Positions 17,423 through 25,396 of a stretch of DNA of 64,000 nucleotides are shown one piece after another. The notes under the pieces were generated by a model that saw only the letters and a program-made list of their open reading frames with translations, had not been told where the DNA came from and searched no databases. A program made the position numbers and the translations under genes. The DNA comes from Kaistia dalseonensis (GTDB lineage Bacteria > Pseudomonadota > Alphaproteobacteria > Rhizobiales > Kaistiaceae): positions 496,001 through 560,000 of the forward strand of contig NZ_JAUSVO010000003.1 of the NCBI RefSeq assembly GCF_030814715.1, given 5' to 3'. Positions within the stretch are counted from its first letter, which is position 1. Each line of letters starts with the position of its first letter.

Positions 17423-18196
17423 TCACATCGATTTCACGGTGATGCCGCCATCGACGTGCAGCACCTCGCCGGTAATGAAGCCGGCATCGGGCCCGCACAG
17501 GAAGGCGATGGCCGCGGCGATCTCGCTTTCCTCGCCGAGCCGTCCGAGAGGCGTCTGGGCGCGGCGCTTGGCGTAACCGGCCTCGTCGACAATGCTGCGA
17601 GCGCCCGGTGTGGGGACGGCGCCCGGCGTCACCGCATTGACGCGCACGCCCTGGGGACCAAGCTCGACCGCCAATTGCCGCGTGATGGCGGCGATGGCGC
17701 CTTTGACGGCGGTGTAGGCGACCGTATTCGCCATTCCGAGATCTGCCACCGGCGAGGCAATGTTGACGACGCTCACGGGGCCGTCGCTACGATGGGCGAG
17801 AAGCGCCTGGACGCCCCAGATCGGCCCTTTGAGGCCGACGGCCAGCATGCGGTCGAGATCGGGCTCGGCCAGTTGGTCGACCGGTCCATAGCGGATCCAC
17901 ATCGCGTCATTCACCACTCCGGTCAGGGGGCCGAACGCGGCGCTGAGCGTCCCCGCAGCATCCATGACACCGCCGCGATCGGCCACGTCGCAGGGCAGAG
18001 CGAGCGCGAGCCCGCCAGCCGCCTTGACGGTCGCGGCAGTCTCCTCAGCCAGTTCGGGAACGATATCGAGAACGCCGACCGCGGCACCGCCGCGCGCCAG
18101 CCGCTCGGCGGCGGCCCTGCCGATGCCCCGCCCTGCCCCGGTGACCAAGATGACCTCGCGCGCGATAACCTGACGCGCCGCCGGCTCCTGTCCCAT
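17423..18196 (-). CDS. Short-chain dehydrogenase/reductase with altered NNAG motif
   Basis: SDR of 257 residues. Cofactor motif VTGAGRGIGRAAAERLA, catalytic YTAVKGA and C-terminal LHVDGG are intact, but the usual NNAG after beta-4 reads VNDAM, which is uncommon. The ATG at 18196 has GAGGGATAGGGAAA upstream; the longer frame to 18256 runs through the operator site and is rejected. It has its own operator-like sequence (18222-18232) and lies downstream of another SDR gene, so it may be transcribed separately within the same regulon. Confidence 0.85.
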   Translation of the reverse strand: MGQEPAARQVIAREVILVTGAGRGIGRAAAERLARGGAAVGVLDIVPELAEETAATVKAAGGLALALPCDVADRGGVMDAAGTLSAAFGPLTGVVNDAMWIRYGPVDQLAEPDLDRMLAVGLKGPIWGVQALLAHRSDGPVSVVNIASPVADLGMANTVAYTAVKGAIAAITRQLAVELGPQGVRVNAVTPGAVPTPGARSIVDEAGYAKRRAQTPLGRLGEESEIAAAIAFLCGPDAGFITGEVLHVDGGITVKSM

Positions 18197-18221
18197 TTTC
18201 CCTATCCCTCTTATTGTCTTC

Positions 18222-18232
18222 TTGTATGACAA
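18222..18232 (-). promoter_or_regulatory. FadR/GntR-type operator
   Basis: TTGTATGACAA, a TTGT-N3-ACAA palindrome, lies 26 bases upstream of the SDR start at 18196. It has the same form as the site at 16090. Confidence 0.6.
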
Positions 18233-18283
18233 AATAAACGAACGGAATACTGCCACGGTGATCGGCGCCTGCCGGCGCCGGAC

Positions 18284-19069
18284 TCAGCCAGCCTCGGGCA
18301 CGCCGCCATAGAGGGACCAGAGCTGTGTCGCGAGCGTTCCGCTATCGACGGGCAGTTCGATCCCGGTAATGGCATTGGCGGCATCGGAAAGCAGGAAGCC
18401 GATGGCGTCGGCGACTTCCTCCGGCTTGACCAGCCGACCAAGCGCGGTCTGCCGGATCATCACGTCCGGGTTCCGCTCGCCACGCGCATAGCTCGCCTCG
18501 ACGGCGGGCGTCCGCGTCGGGCCCGGACAGACGCAATTGACCCGAATGCCACTTCTGCCCCAGGCGACGGCGAAATTGCGCGTCATGTTGAGAATGGCGG
18601 CTTTGGTCGGCCCGTAAGCCTGTAGCGGGGACGAATTGAACGCCGTAATCGAGCCGACGGTAACGATGGAACCGCGGCGCCGCGCCAGCATGGGCGCGCC
18701 AAACGCGGTCAGCGTGCGGAATGTCCCGGTGAGGTTCACCCGGACGATATCGTCCCATTCCCCCGGGTCCTGATCCTGCGGGGCATGTGGATTTTCGAGA
18801 TGGGCGGCGACGGCGGCGAGCGCCGAGATCGGCCCGAGTTCGCGCGCCACGAAGTCCGCGGCCGCCTCTATGCTGGCAGCATCACCAATGTCGATGGCGC
18901 AGGCAAGCGCGCCATGGCGATCAGCCACGCGCTGCGCGGCGCCGACGTCGAGATCCAGGACGGCCACCTGCCAGCCATCCTCACGCAGGCGACGAACCGT
19001 CGCCTCGCCGATCCCGCCGCCGCCTCCGGTCACCGCGGCAATGCGCGGCATGGCATCGTTATCGCTCAT
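18284..19069 (-). CDS. Short-chain dehydrogenase/reductase
   Basis: SDR of 261 residues. VTGGGGGIGEATVRRL cofactor motif, Asp after beta-2 (VAVLDLDVGAA, favouring NAD), catalytic YGPTKAA and conserved IRVNCVCPGPTRTP. The NNAG position reads VAAHLE, so that motif is missing here as well. It overlaps the serine hydrolase gene upstream by 4 bases (ATGA at 19066), so the two form a translationally coupled pair. Likely part of the same hydroxy-compound oxidation route. Confidence 0.85.
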   Translation of the reverse strand: MSDNDAMPRIAAVTGGGGGIGEATVRRLREDGWQVAVLDLDVGAAQRVADRHGALACAIDIGDAASIEAAADFVARELGPISALAAVAAHLENPHAPQDQDPGEWDDIVRVNLTGTFRTLTAFGAPMLARRRGSIVTVGSITAFNSSPLQAYGPTKAAILNMTRNFAVAWGRSGIRVNCVCPGPTRTPAVEASYARGERNPDVMIRQTALGRLVKPEEVADAIGFLLSDAANAITGIELPVDSGTLATQLWSLYGGVPEAG

Positions 19070-20253
19070 CCGAGCACCCCGTAGACGGCCTCGATCAGAC
19101 GACGCGCGCGGGGGCCATTGTCGGGACGCGCATGCATCTTGTTGCAGGCATAGCTGAAGCCGAGCCGTGCATCGGGGTCGCCCATACCAATGGACCCGCC
19201 GAAGCCATGATGGCCGAAGGAGTGGGGATTGGGGCCCATCCAGACGGAACTCGGCGTGTTGAGCAGAACGCCACGCGCCTGATGATAGGGGCGCTGCTGC
19301 ATCTGTTCGGTCTGATTATGCTGTTCGGTCAACATGGCGGTGACGGTATCCGGCCCCATCAGCCGTACGCCACCGAGACTGCCGCCATTGGCGACCGCGC
19401 CGTAGATCGTCGCCACCGACCGGGCGGTGCCGTGGCCATTGGCGCTGGCGATCTCGGCCTGCCGCCAACCATGCGAATTCAGCGTGACGCCGATCGGCTC
19501 GTCGGGATGCTGGGTGAACCCCTTGGCCAGCAGTGAATCGGGCTCGCTATCCTTGCGGGCGAAGAGCGTGCCGGCCACTGTCGGCACCAGTTCGGCGCAA
19601 CGCTCGAAATCGGCCTCGGTCAGGCCGCCGATGCGATAGTCGAGCCCGAGTGGCTGTATGACGGCCTCGGCGATGAAATCGCGGTAGCGCTGACCCGTGA
19701 CGCGGCGAACGATCTCGCCGAGCAGATTACCCTGGGTGTGGATGTGATAGGCCGCGACCTCTCCGGGCGGCCAGAGCGGCGCCTGCCGCTCCAGTGCCGC
19801 AACGATGGCATCGCAATCGAAGATCGCGCCGCGCCACAGCGGCTCGAGCACGACGGGCAGACCCGCCGTGTGATCGAGCACATGACGGACCAGCACGCCC
19901 TCCTTGCCATTCTGGGCGAATTCGGGCCAGTACCGGGCGACCGGCGCGTCGGGATCGACCAGACCGCGATCAATCAGGACATTGAAGGCGACGCCGGAGA
20001 TGCCCTTGGCGACGGACATCATGCAGACGATCGTGTCGCGCTCCCAGTCCTTCGTGAAGGCCCCGTCGCGGCTGCCGCCCCACAGATCGACGACCGTGCG
20101 ACCGTCCACGACGACCGCGGTTGCCGAACCGATCTCCTCCTCGACGCGATAATTCTCGATGAAAGCGTCAAGCACGGGCTCGAAGGCTGCATCATAGCTG
20201 CCACGGATGCGGCGCTGCCGCCCGGCGGCGTCGATGACGGTATCTACTTCCAT
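19066..20253 (-). CDS. Serine hydrolase, class C beta-lactamase-like (EstB type)
   Basis: A 395-residue protein of the beta-lactamase/esterase family, without a signal peptide, so cytoplasmic. SxxK motif in MMSVAKGISG (catalytic Ser and Lys), the Y-x-N-like element in AAYHIHTQGNLLGE and the third motif in GHHGFGGSIGMGD. Such proteins are mostly esterases or lactone- and amide-cleaving enzymes rather than true beta-lactamases. It is the first gene of a leftward pair with an SDR. An unusual triple repeat that may be an operator lies 37-60 bases upstream. It may open an ester or lactone intermediate, alongside the metallo-lactonase-like gene next door. Confidence 0.85.
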   Translation of the reverse strand: MEVDTVIDAAGRQRRIRGSYDAAFEPVLDAFIENYRVEEEIGSATAVVVDGRTVVDLWGGSRDGAFTKDWERDTIVCMMSVAKGISGVAFNVLIDRGLVDPDAPVARYWPEFAQNGKEGVLVRHVLDHTAGLPVVLEPLWRGAIFDCDAIVAALERQAPLWPPGEVAAYHIHTQGNLLGEIVRRVTGQRYRDFIAEAVIQPLGLDYRIGGLTEADFERCAELVPTVAGTLFARKDSEPDSLLAKGFTQHPDEPIGVTLNSHGWRQAEIASANGHGTARSVATIYGAVANGGSLGGVRLMGPDTVTAMLTEQHNQTEQMQQRPYHQARGVLLNTPSSVWMGPNPHSFGHHGFGGSIGMGDPDARLGFSYACNKMHARPDNGPRARRLIEAVYGVLG

Positions 20254-20289
20254 GAATTCCTCCCGGATCCGACGCGATCCAACACTTGG

Positions 20290-20313
20290 TCTGACAATAT
20301 GTCAATATGACAA
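20290..20313 (-). promoter_or_regulatory. Triple 8-bp direct repeat, putative operator
   Basis: On the plus strand the units TCTGACAA, TATGTCAA and TATGACAA lie head to tail with exact 8-base spacing. TATGACAA is also the right half of the operator at 18222. The repeat fills the gap between the serine hydrolase start (20253) and the metallo-hydrolase stop (20314), so it probably controls the serine hydrolase and SDR pair. Confidence 0.5.
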
Positions 20314-21132
20314 TTATGCATCAGGCGCGAGATCCAGCCTTACAATATCGGGGTGATCCGCCAATGCGCGGGGCCAACGCCGCAAGACATCCGGGTCGTG
20401 CCCCGGAATCAGCAGGTCCTCCCGACCCTCGGCCAGGCTTTCGCAGCGCAGAAAGCCCTGGAGCATGTCGCCGACATTGAAAACGATCGGAAATGGCGCC
20501 CGGCGCAGGCGATTCTCGGTGAAGTGAAACGCATCCGAGGCCAGCACCAGCGGGCCACGACGCGTGGCGACGCGAACGGCCTGCAGCCCCCCGCTATGAC
20601 CGCCGACCCAATGGAGCGAAATCCCCGGATAGAGCGCAGCGTCGCCATTGTGGAAGCGCAGCCGGCCCGCGAAGAGAAGGCCGACCGTGCGCATCACATC
20701 TTCGGCGTCGAACGGCGCGCTCAGGCAGGCATGACACATGTTCCTCCCCGTCGCGTAGCTCATCTCGCTCTCTTGAAGATGGAACAAGGCGTTGGGAAAG
20801 CTCGATATTCCTCCCGCGTGGTCATAATGCAGATGCGTCAGGACGACGTCGGTCACGTCCGCCGCCACGATACCCACCGCAGCCAGGAGATCGACCGGAT
20901 CGTGCAGAAGCCAGCGCTTCCGCCGCTCTGCCGCCTCGCGGCCGAAGCCCGTATCCACGACGATGGTCCGCCCTGCGCCGCGGATCGCCCAGACGTAATA
21001 GTCGAGCGGCATCGGGCCGTCGTGCAGGTCCATTCCCGGCAGGAAATTCTCGCGCCGCCCACGGTCGGGCGCCGTGCTGGCATAGCGCAGTGCGAGCACT
21101 TCGTAATGCGGATCGATCACATCATGTTCCAT
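20314..21132 (-). CDS. Metallo-beta-lactamase fold hydrolase, N-acyl-homoserine-lactonase-like
   Basis: A 272-residue MBL-fold protein. The metal motif HxHxDH is present (VVLTHLHYDHAGG), with further conserved His in LHWVGGHSGG and a C-terminal HD in IPGHDPDV; the size and spacing match the AttM/AiiA lactonase group. Substrates may be acyl-homoserine lactones, but many relatives open other lactones. Its place among alcohol and aldehyde dehydrogenases in one regulon favours a metabolic lactone. A 13-bp palindrome of GntR type lies 46-58 bases upstream. Confidence 0.82.
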   Translation of the reverse strand: MEHDVIDPHYEVLALRYASTAPDRGRRENFLPGMDLHDGPMPLDYYVWAIRGAGRTIVVDTGFGREAAERRKRWLLHDPVDLLAAVGIVAADVTDVVLTHLHYDHAGGISSFPNALFHLQESEMSYATGRNMCHACLSAPFDAEDVMRTVGLLFAGRLRFHNGDAALYPGISLHWVGGHSGGLQAVRVATRRGPLVLASDAFHFTENRLRRAPFPIVFNVGDMLQGFLRCESLAEGREDLLIPGHDPDVLRRWPRALADHPDIVRLDLAPDA

Positions 21133-21177
21133 CGAGGCTCGAAAGGACCTTGCGACACCATATCGTAGTCCTGTAGG

Positions 21178-21190
21178 TCTGTAGGACAGA
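21178..21190. promoter_or_regulatory. FadR/GntR-type palindrome in divergent region
   Basis: TCTGTAGGACAGA is a perfect palindrome around a 3-base centre (TCTGT-AGG-ACAGA) and shares GTAGGACA with the site at 16090. A second CTGTAGG copy lies immediately to its left. It is positioned to act on both the leftward MBL-fold gene (21132) and the rightward dehydrogenase gene (21284). Confidence 0.55.
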
Positions 21191-21283
21191 ACTGAGATGC
21201 GGGCTAGACCCGTTTTTGGGAATCGTCGTTCGGGCCTCGTCGCGACGATTCAGATCGTCAGCGCGAGGCCGGGTGATTCCAAT

Positions 21284-22213
21284 ATGGTACAGGCGGATCA
21301 GGCGCGTTCACCTCTGGTCGGGTTCATCGGCCTTGGAGCGATGGGAGCGCCGATGGCAGCTCGCCTGGCGTCAGCGGGCCACGGCCTGATGCTGCTCGAT
21401 ATGAACCGGACCCGGGCGGTCGAGCTCGCAGCCGAGCTTGGCGCCGTCGCCGCCGAAACTCCGGCGGAGGTCGGCGCAGGCTGTGACACCGTCGTGACCA
21501 TGCTGCCGAGCAGCGACATTGTGAATGCCGTCCTTGCCGGCGAGACAGGCCTGCTCTCGACGTTGCGGCCCGGCTCCATTCTGGTCGAGATGTCCAGCGG
21601 CGTGCCGGCCAGGACATGCGAGTTCGCCGAACGGCTCGCCGCGCAAGGCGTTCGACTGTGCGATGCGCCCGTCTCGGGTGGCGTGCCGCGGGCGAAGACC
21701 GGCGAGTTGGCCATCATGGTGGGCGGGAACGATGCCGATATAGCCGCGATCACCCCGCTTCTCTCGGCCATGGGCAGTTCGATCATGCCCACGGGACCGG
21801 TGGGCAGCGCCCATGCGATGAAGGCGCTCAACAATCTGGTCAGCGCCGGCGGCTTCCTGATCGGCATCGAGGCGCTGCTGATCGGCAGCCGCTATGGCCT
21901 CTCGGCCGAGCGCATGGTCGACGTCCTCAACGCCTCGACCGGCATGAACAATTCGACGCAGAAGAAGTTCAAGCAGTATGTTCTTTCGCGCCGCTTCGAT
22001 GCGGGCTTCGGCCTCGATCTCATGGTGAAGGACCTCGGCATTGCGTTGGCCGTGGCCGCCGAGACGGGAACCACGGCCCCCTTCGCCTCGCTGTGCCGCG
22101 ACATCTGGGCCGGCAGCCAGAAACTGCTCGGACCAGGACAGGATCACACCGCCGTCGCGAAGTTCTCCGAACTCCTCGCAGGATCCACGCTCGAGGCAGA
22201 TCAACACCAATAG
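21284..22213 (+). CDS. 3-Hydroxyisobutyrate dehydrogenase family NAD(P)-dependent oxidoreductase
   Basis: Beta-hydroxyacid dehydrogenase of 309 residues. N-terminal Rossmann motif VGFIGLGAMGAPMAARLASAG, substrate-binding segment DAPVSGGVPRAKTGELAIMVGG, catalytic Lys in AMKALNNLVSAGG. Relatives include HIBADH, tartronate semialdehyde reductase (GarR) and succinate semialdehyde reductases. An open frame extends to 21197, but family alignment places the start at ATG 21284. It is divergent from the MBL-fold gene, with a shared palindromic site between them, and is probably the rightmost member of the GntR regulon. Confidence 0.86.
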   Translation: MVQADQARSPLVGFIGLGAMGAPMAARLASAGHGLMLLDMNRTRAVELAAELGAVAAETPAEVGAGCDTVVTMLPSSDIVNAVLAGETGLLSTLRPGSILVEMSSGVPARTCEFAERLAAQGVRLCDAPVSGGVPRAKTGELAIMVGGNDADIAAITPLLSAMGSSIMPTGPVGSAHAMKALNNLVSAGGFLIGIEALLIGSRYGLSAERMVDVLNASTGMNNSTQKKFKQYVLSRRFDAGFGLDLMVKDLGIALAVAAETGTTAPFASLCRDIWAGSQKLLGPGQDHTAVAKFSELLAGSTLEADQHQ

Positions 22214-22377
22214 TGTCGAGGCGCTTGCCGACTTCGACCGAAAACGGCCTCCGGCGGATGCAATGTCGCCGCCTCGCCGTACAGCAGCATCATGGCGCGG
22301 CCCAACGGCCGGCAAAGCGGATCGCCGAGACCGTCCAGGGGGCTCGTTCCTGAGCGGGAGCGCCCGGCGCCGGCCCG

Positions 22378-23097
22378 TCAGAGGCAGTAATGAACGATGA
22401 TCGGCACCAGGATCGAGGTGACGATGGCGTTCAGGCCCATGGCGATGCCGGCGAACAGGCCCGCGATCGGATCGACGTGGAAGGCGCGCGCCGTGCCGAT
22501 GCCGTGCGAGGCCAGGCCGACTGAAAATCCCCTCGCCGCATAGTCGGTGATCCGCATGGCGTTCATCAGCGGGGTGACGATGATCGCGCCCAGAATACCC
22601 GTCGCGATGACGAGGATCGCCGTGACCGACGGCGCTCCGCCGAGGCGCTCGGTGATCGCCATGGCGACGCCGGCGGTGACCGATTTCGGCGCCAGCGCGA
22701 CGAGTATGTCCTTCGGCAGGCCAACCACGGCGCCGATCGCGAGCGCAGAGGTGACCGCGACGAGCGCGCCGGCCACGAGCGCGACCAGCATGGGCAGGAG
22801 GTTGCGTCGGACGATCGCGCGGTTGCGGTAGAGCGGCACGGCGATCGCGACGGTGGTCGGCCCGAGCAGGAAGTGGACGAACTGCGCGCCCTTGAAATAG
22901 GTCTCGTAGGACGTGCCGGTCGCGATCAGCAGGCCGCCGACGAGCAGGATCGCGATCAACACCGGATTGACGACCGGATGTCCCTTGGCGAGCGTCGCGA
23001 TCCGGACCGCGAGCAGCCAGGCGGCGATCGTCAGCGTCAGCCAGGTGAGCGGCGTGGTTGCGAGATAGACCCAGAGCGAGAATGGCGTATCCATCAT
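22378..23097 (-). CDS. lrgB: LrgB/CidB family membrane protein
   Basis: A 239-residue polytopic protein. Family segments: VLIAILLVGGLLIATGTSYETYFKGA, FLLGPTTVAIAVPLYRN, LAPKSVTAGVAMAITERLGG and GIGTARAF. LrgB partners LrgA in holin/antiholin-like systems that affect murein hydrolase activity; in some bacteria the pair imports pyruvate. Start ATG at 23097 overlaps the lrgA stop (TGA at 23096-23094). A start further upstream at 23508 is in the lrgA region and is rejected. The gene ends facing the dehydrogenase gene, with about 164 bases of featureless sequence between. Confidence 0.9.
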   Translation of the reverse strand: MMDTPFSLWVYLATTPLTWLTLTIAAWLLAVRIATLAKGHPVVNPVLIAILLVGGLLIATGTSYETYFKGAQFVHFLLGPTTVAIAVPLYRNRAIVRRNLLPMLVALVAGALVAVTSALAIGAVVGLPKDILVALAPKSVTAGVAMAITERLGGAPSVTAILVIATGILGAIIVTPLMNAMRITDYAARGFSVGLASHGIGTARAFHVDPIAGLFAGIAMGLNAIVTSILVPIIVHYCL

Positions 23098-23483
23098 GCC
23101 TCCGGCGGCCGGCCTGACCGCGTCCATTTCGCGACGCCGATGAAGACCCAGACGGTCACGACGAGCGTCAGCACGGTTGAGACGACGAGCGCCAGTCCAA
23201 GGCCGAGGCCATACCGCGTCACCAGCCCGAGATACTGGATGACGCCCGCGCCGGCCGGAATGAAGAAGAGCCCGAATTCGCGCAGCAAGCCGGTCGAGAC
23301 GCTGTCGAGAGCACTGCCCTCGATCCTCGCCTCGCCGGACCGAGACCGTGCGCCAAGAACGACCAGCCCGGCAAAGAGGAGCACCAGACCGATCACCGGC
23401 CCGGGCACCGACAGGCCGAGCCCGCGCGCGATGATCTCGCCGGCGAGTTGGCAGACAAGCAGAATTCCGATCGCCTGGATCAC
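23094..23483 (-). CDS. lrgA: LrgA/CidA family membrane protein
   Basis: A 129-residue protein with four hydrophobic segments, of the CidA/LrgA family: GILLVCQLAGEIIARGLGLSVPGPVIGLVLL at the N-terminus and LLREFGLFFIPAGAGVI in the middle are diagnostic. Overlaps lrgB by 4 bases. The pair forms an isolated two-gene operon bounded upstream by a terminator-like hairpin (23557-23582). Confidence 0.9.
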   Translation of the reverse strand: MIQAIGILLVCQLAGEIIARGLGLSVPGPVIGLVLLFAGLVVLGARSRSGEARIEGSALDSVSTGLLREFGLFFIPAGAGVIQYLGLVTRYGLGLGLALVVSTVLTLVVTVWVFIGVAKWTRSGRPPEA

Positions 23484-23547
23484 GGATCGTCACTCCCACG
23501 AACGGCATGGACGGAGGGGCCTGCCCGCTTTTGCGGACAGCTGGCCG

Positions 23548-23582
23548 AAAACGCCAGAGCCGACCCGCAAGCGGGCCGGCTC
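23548..23582 (-). terminator. Terminator of the nitrile hydratase operon
   Basis: On the minus strand an imperfect stem (6 bp, 2-nt internal loop, 4 bp, 2-nt loop) at 23582-23557 is followed within 5 bases by TTTT (23551-23548). It lies between the CbiM-like gene (stop 23611) and lrgA (start 23483). Confidence 0.6.
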
Positions 23583-23610
23583 CGCAGTCTGGAAGACCGA
23601 GACGGTGAGG

Positions 23611-24288
23611 TCAGGCCACTTCGTAGAGCCGACGCTCGAACAGGCCGCTCTCCTTCATGCCGCGCAGCGACTTGGCGGCGCCGAGAACCGCGAGGTCGAC
23701 CAGCGGCTCGATGATGATGACCAGCATGTAGGCACCACCGAACGTGGCGATGGAGGCCGCATTCTCGACCGTGAAGCCGTGACCGTAGAAGGCCCAGAAC
23801 GCGACCCAGGCGACGATGCCGGCCTGATAGGCGGTCGAGAGTGCCAGCGCCTGACGGTATTTCAGCTCCACATAGGGCGTACCGGGCGCGATGATCTGGC
23901 GCGCCAGCATGGAAAGGCCGAACAGCGGCACCAGCAGCGTGGTGACGTTCATGCCATATTGCGGCAGGTCGAACGGGGCGAAGGTCAGCCCCTGCATCAG
24001 CAGGCCGAGCGCCAGGCCGAGCGCCGCCGGCGCGGCGCCGAAGATCAGGAACAGTGTCGAGCCGAGGATCAGATGCACCTCGGAAACGCCGACCGGGAAG
24101 TGCGGCAACACCTCGAAGAAGCAGAAGACGAGCGCCGCGCTCACGGCGCTGCGCGCCACCAGCGAGACCACGCCGCGTTCGCGGATCGTGTCGGCCGCGA
24201 GCTTGAGGGTGTAGCCGCCGGCTCCGGCGGCCGTCGCATAGCTCAGCCACATCTTGGTGCTGTCGACGAGTCCAGGTTCGATATGCAT
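23611..24288 (-). CDS. Solo CbiM/NikM-like cobalt/nickel transport permease
   Basis: A 225-residue protein with about seven membrane helices that begins MHIEPGLVD. An N-terminal Met-His-Ile motif, in which the amino terminus and His2 bind the metal, is the hallmark of CbiM/NikM substrate-specific components of ECF metal importers; the following LSYATAAGA and VSEVHLILGSTLFLIFG match as well. No CbiN, CbiQ or CbiO gene is nearby, so it either works alone or borrows a distant energiser. The start at 24288 has GGAG in front; the frame extends upstream to 24390 but the MHI start fits the family. As last gene of the cobalt-type nitrile hydratase operon it most likely supplies Co. Confidence 0.75.
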   Translation of the reverse strand: MHIEPGLVDSTKMWLSYATAAGAGGYTLKLAADTIRERGVVSLVARSAVSAALVFCFFEVLPHFPVGVSEVHLILGSTLFLIFGAAPAALGLALGLLMQGLTFAPFDLPQYGMNVTTLLVPLFGLSMLARQIIAPGTPYVELKYRQALALSTAYQAGIVAWVAFWAFYGHGFTVENAASIATFGGAYMLVIIIEPLVDLAVLGAAKSLRGMKESGLFERRLYEVA

Positions 24289-24386
24289 GTCAGTCTCCGT
24301 TTGCCGCTCACGGGCGGCCTGATCGTGGGTCAGGATACAGGGTCGGTCTATGGATTGCGCGGGGGTGGCAGCCGCCCGGCGGTCGT

Positions 24387-24908
24387 TCACGTCGCCTTGG
24401 CGGCGTGCGAGGGGACCAGCTTGTCGATCTGCGCTGCGAACAGGGCAGACGCATAGGCGAAGCAGGCGCCGATGATCATCGAGAACGGGATCAGGATCAG
24501 TGCATTCCGGCCAGTCGCCGACAGCATGACCTCCGGTGTGAAGGCATCGGCATTCTGTGTCAGGAAGGCAAAGGTGCAGGCGTAGCCATAGGTGACGGCC
24601 GGTATCGAGGCGAACAGCCTGATATGAGCCGCCAATATGTAGATGAAGATCGAAAGGGCGACGATCGTGGCGCCCCAGACCGGGCCGCCAGGAAACGACA
24701 CGAGGGCCAGCCCCGCCGCCCAGGCGACGACCACGCCAAACACATTGGAAATGATCGTCGTGCGAAACGCGGTCGCATCACCGCCGGAGTGGTAGAAGCA
24801 GGCCCATGCGACGAAGGCGGCCCAGATGAGGAATGCGTTCGTGGCCATGAACAGCCATGTCGCGACGCCGCCCAGAAGGGCGACGCTGATGGCAAGGGGA
24901 ATGATCAT
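24387..24908 (-). CDS. DUF1097-like membrane protein
   Basis: A 173-residue protein with five or six hydrophobic segments (PLAISVALLGGVATWLF, WAAFVAWACFYHSGGD, NVFGVVVAWAAGLALV, GRNALILIPFSMIIGACFAYASALF). The WAAFVAWACFYHSGG region and overall plan resemble DUF1097 inner-membrane proteins of unknown function (such as YcdZ of E. coli). ATG 24908 has AAAGG 8 bases upstream; the longer frame to 25187 runs into the activator gene. Its place between the nitrile hydratase genes and the cobalt permease suggests a transport role for substrate, amide or metal, which is inferred from position only. Confidence 0.65.
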   Translation of the reverse strand: MIIPLAISVALLGGVATWLFMATNAFLIWAAFVAWACFYHSGGDATAFRTTIISNVFGVVVAWAAGLALVSFPGGPVWGATIVALSIFIYILAAHIRLFASIPAVTYGYACTFAFLTQNADAFTPEVMLSATGRNALILIPFSMIIGACFAYASALFAAQIDKLVPSHAAKAT

Positions 24909-25024
24909 TGCGAAAGCCTTTCGAACCTGAGGGATGGCAATAGTCACCCGCATCCGGCGCGGCGGGATGGCCGTGCGCGCCGGATCGGTATTGCGGACCG
25001 TCGGATCCGGCGCATGCCGGAGAC

Positions 25025-25378
25025 CTAGATCAGTTCGACGCGGCTTCGCGTCTGGAATTCCTCCGTCCGGCGGTCGAGCTCTTCGGCCGAGATCAGCCCC
25101 TGGCTGAGAACGAGCTTCTCGAAGGCTGCGAGCCACTGCTCGTAATAGTTCCAGGTCTCGTCGTCCGGCGTGTGAGACTTGTCCCACGCACCGATCGTCG
25201 AGATCAGGCTCTGGCGGAAGGATTCCCAGGGATAGGTCTTCGCCTCTGCGAGCGCGAGCGCCATGCCGAAAGCACGGCCTTGCCAGGGCTCGTCGAACTG
25301 CAGGCTTTCGCAGTTGCGAGGCAGCGCACCGACCCCCTCGCGCAACTCATCGACATAGGTTTCCGTCGAAGCGTTCAT
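25025..25378 (-). CDS. Nitrile hydratase activator/accessory protein
   Basis: A 117-residue homologue of the NHase accessory proteins (P14K/NhlE type) of cobalt nitrile hydratases. FDEPWQGRAFGMALALAEAKTYPWESFRQSLISTIGAWD is characteristic and also resembles the N-terminal part of NHase beta subunits, from which these proteins derive. Such proteins escort the alpha subunit and help insert cobalt and oxidise the active-site cysteines, by subunit swapping. It follows nthA by 18 bases, giving the order beta, alpha, activator that is usual for the Co type. Confidence 0.85.
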   Translation of the reverse strand: MNASTETYVDELREGVGALPRNCESLQFDEPWQGRAFGMALALAEAKTYPWESFRQSLISTIGAWDKSHTPDDETWNYYEQWLAAFEKLVLSQGLISAEELDRRTEEFQTRSRVELI

Positions 25379-25396
25379 GGTCTTTTGCCTTTCCGG

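Noticed and set aside
19066-20253. Antibiotic-resistance beta-lactamase
   Set aside because: No signal peptide, EstB-like motifs and a catabolic operon context; more likely an esterase or lactone hydrolase.
20314-21132. Quorum-quenching lactonase as the firm function of the MBL-fold gene
   Set aside because: The HxHxDH motif and size fit, but many relatives open other lactones, and the neighbours are metabolic enzymes under a common operator.
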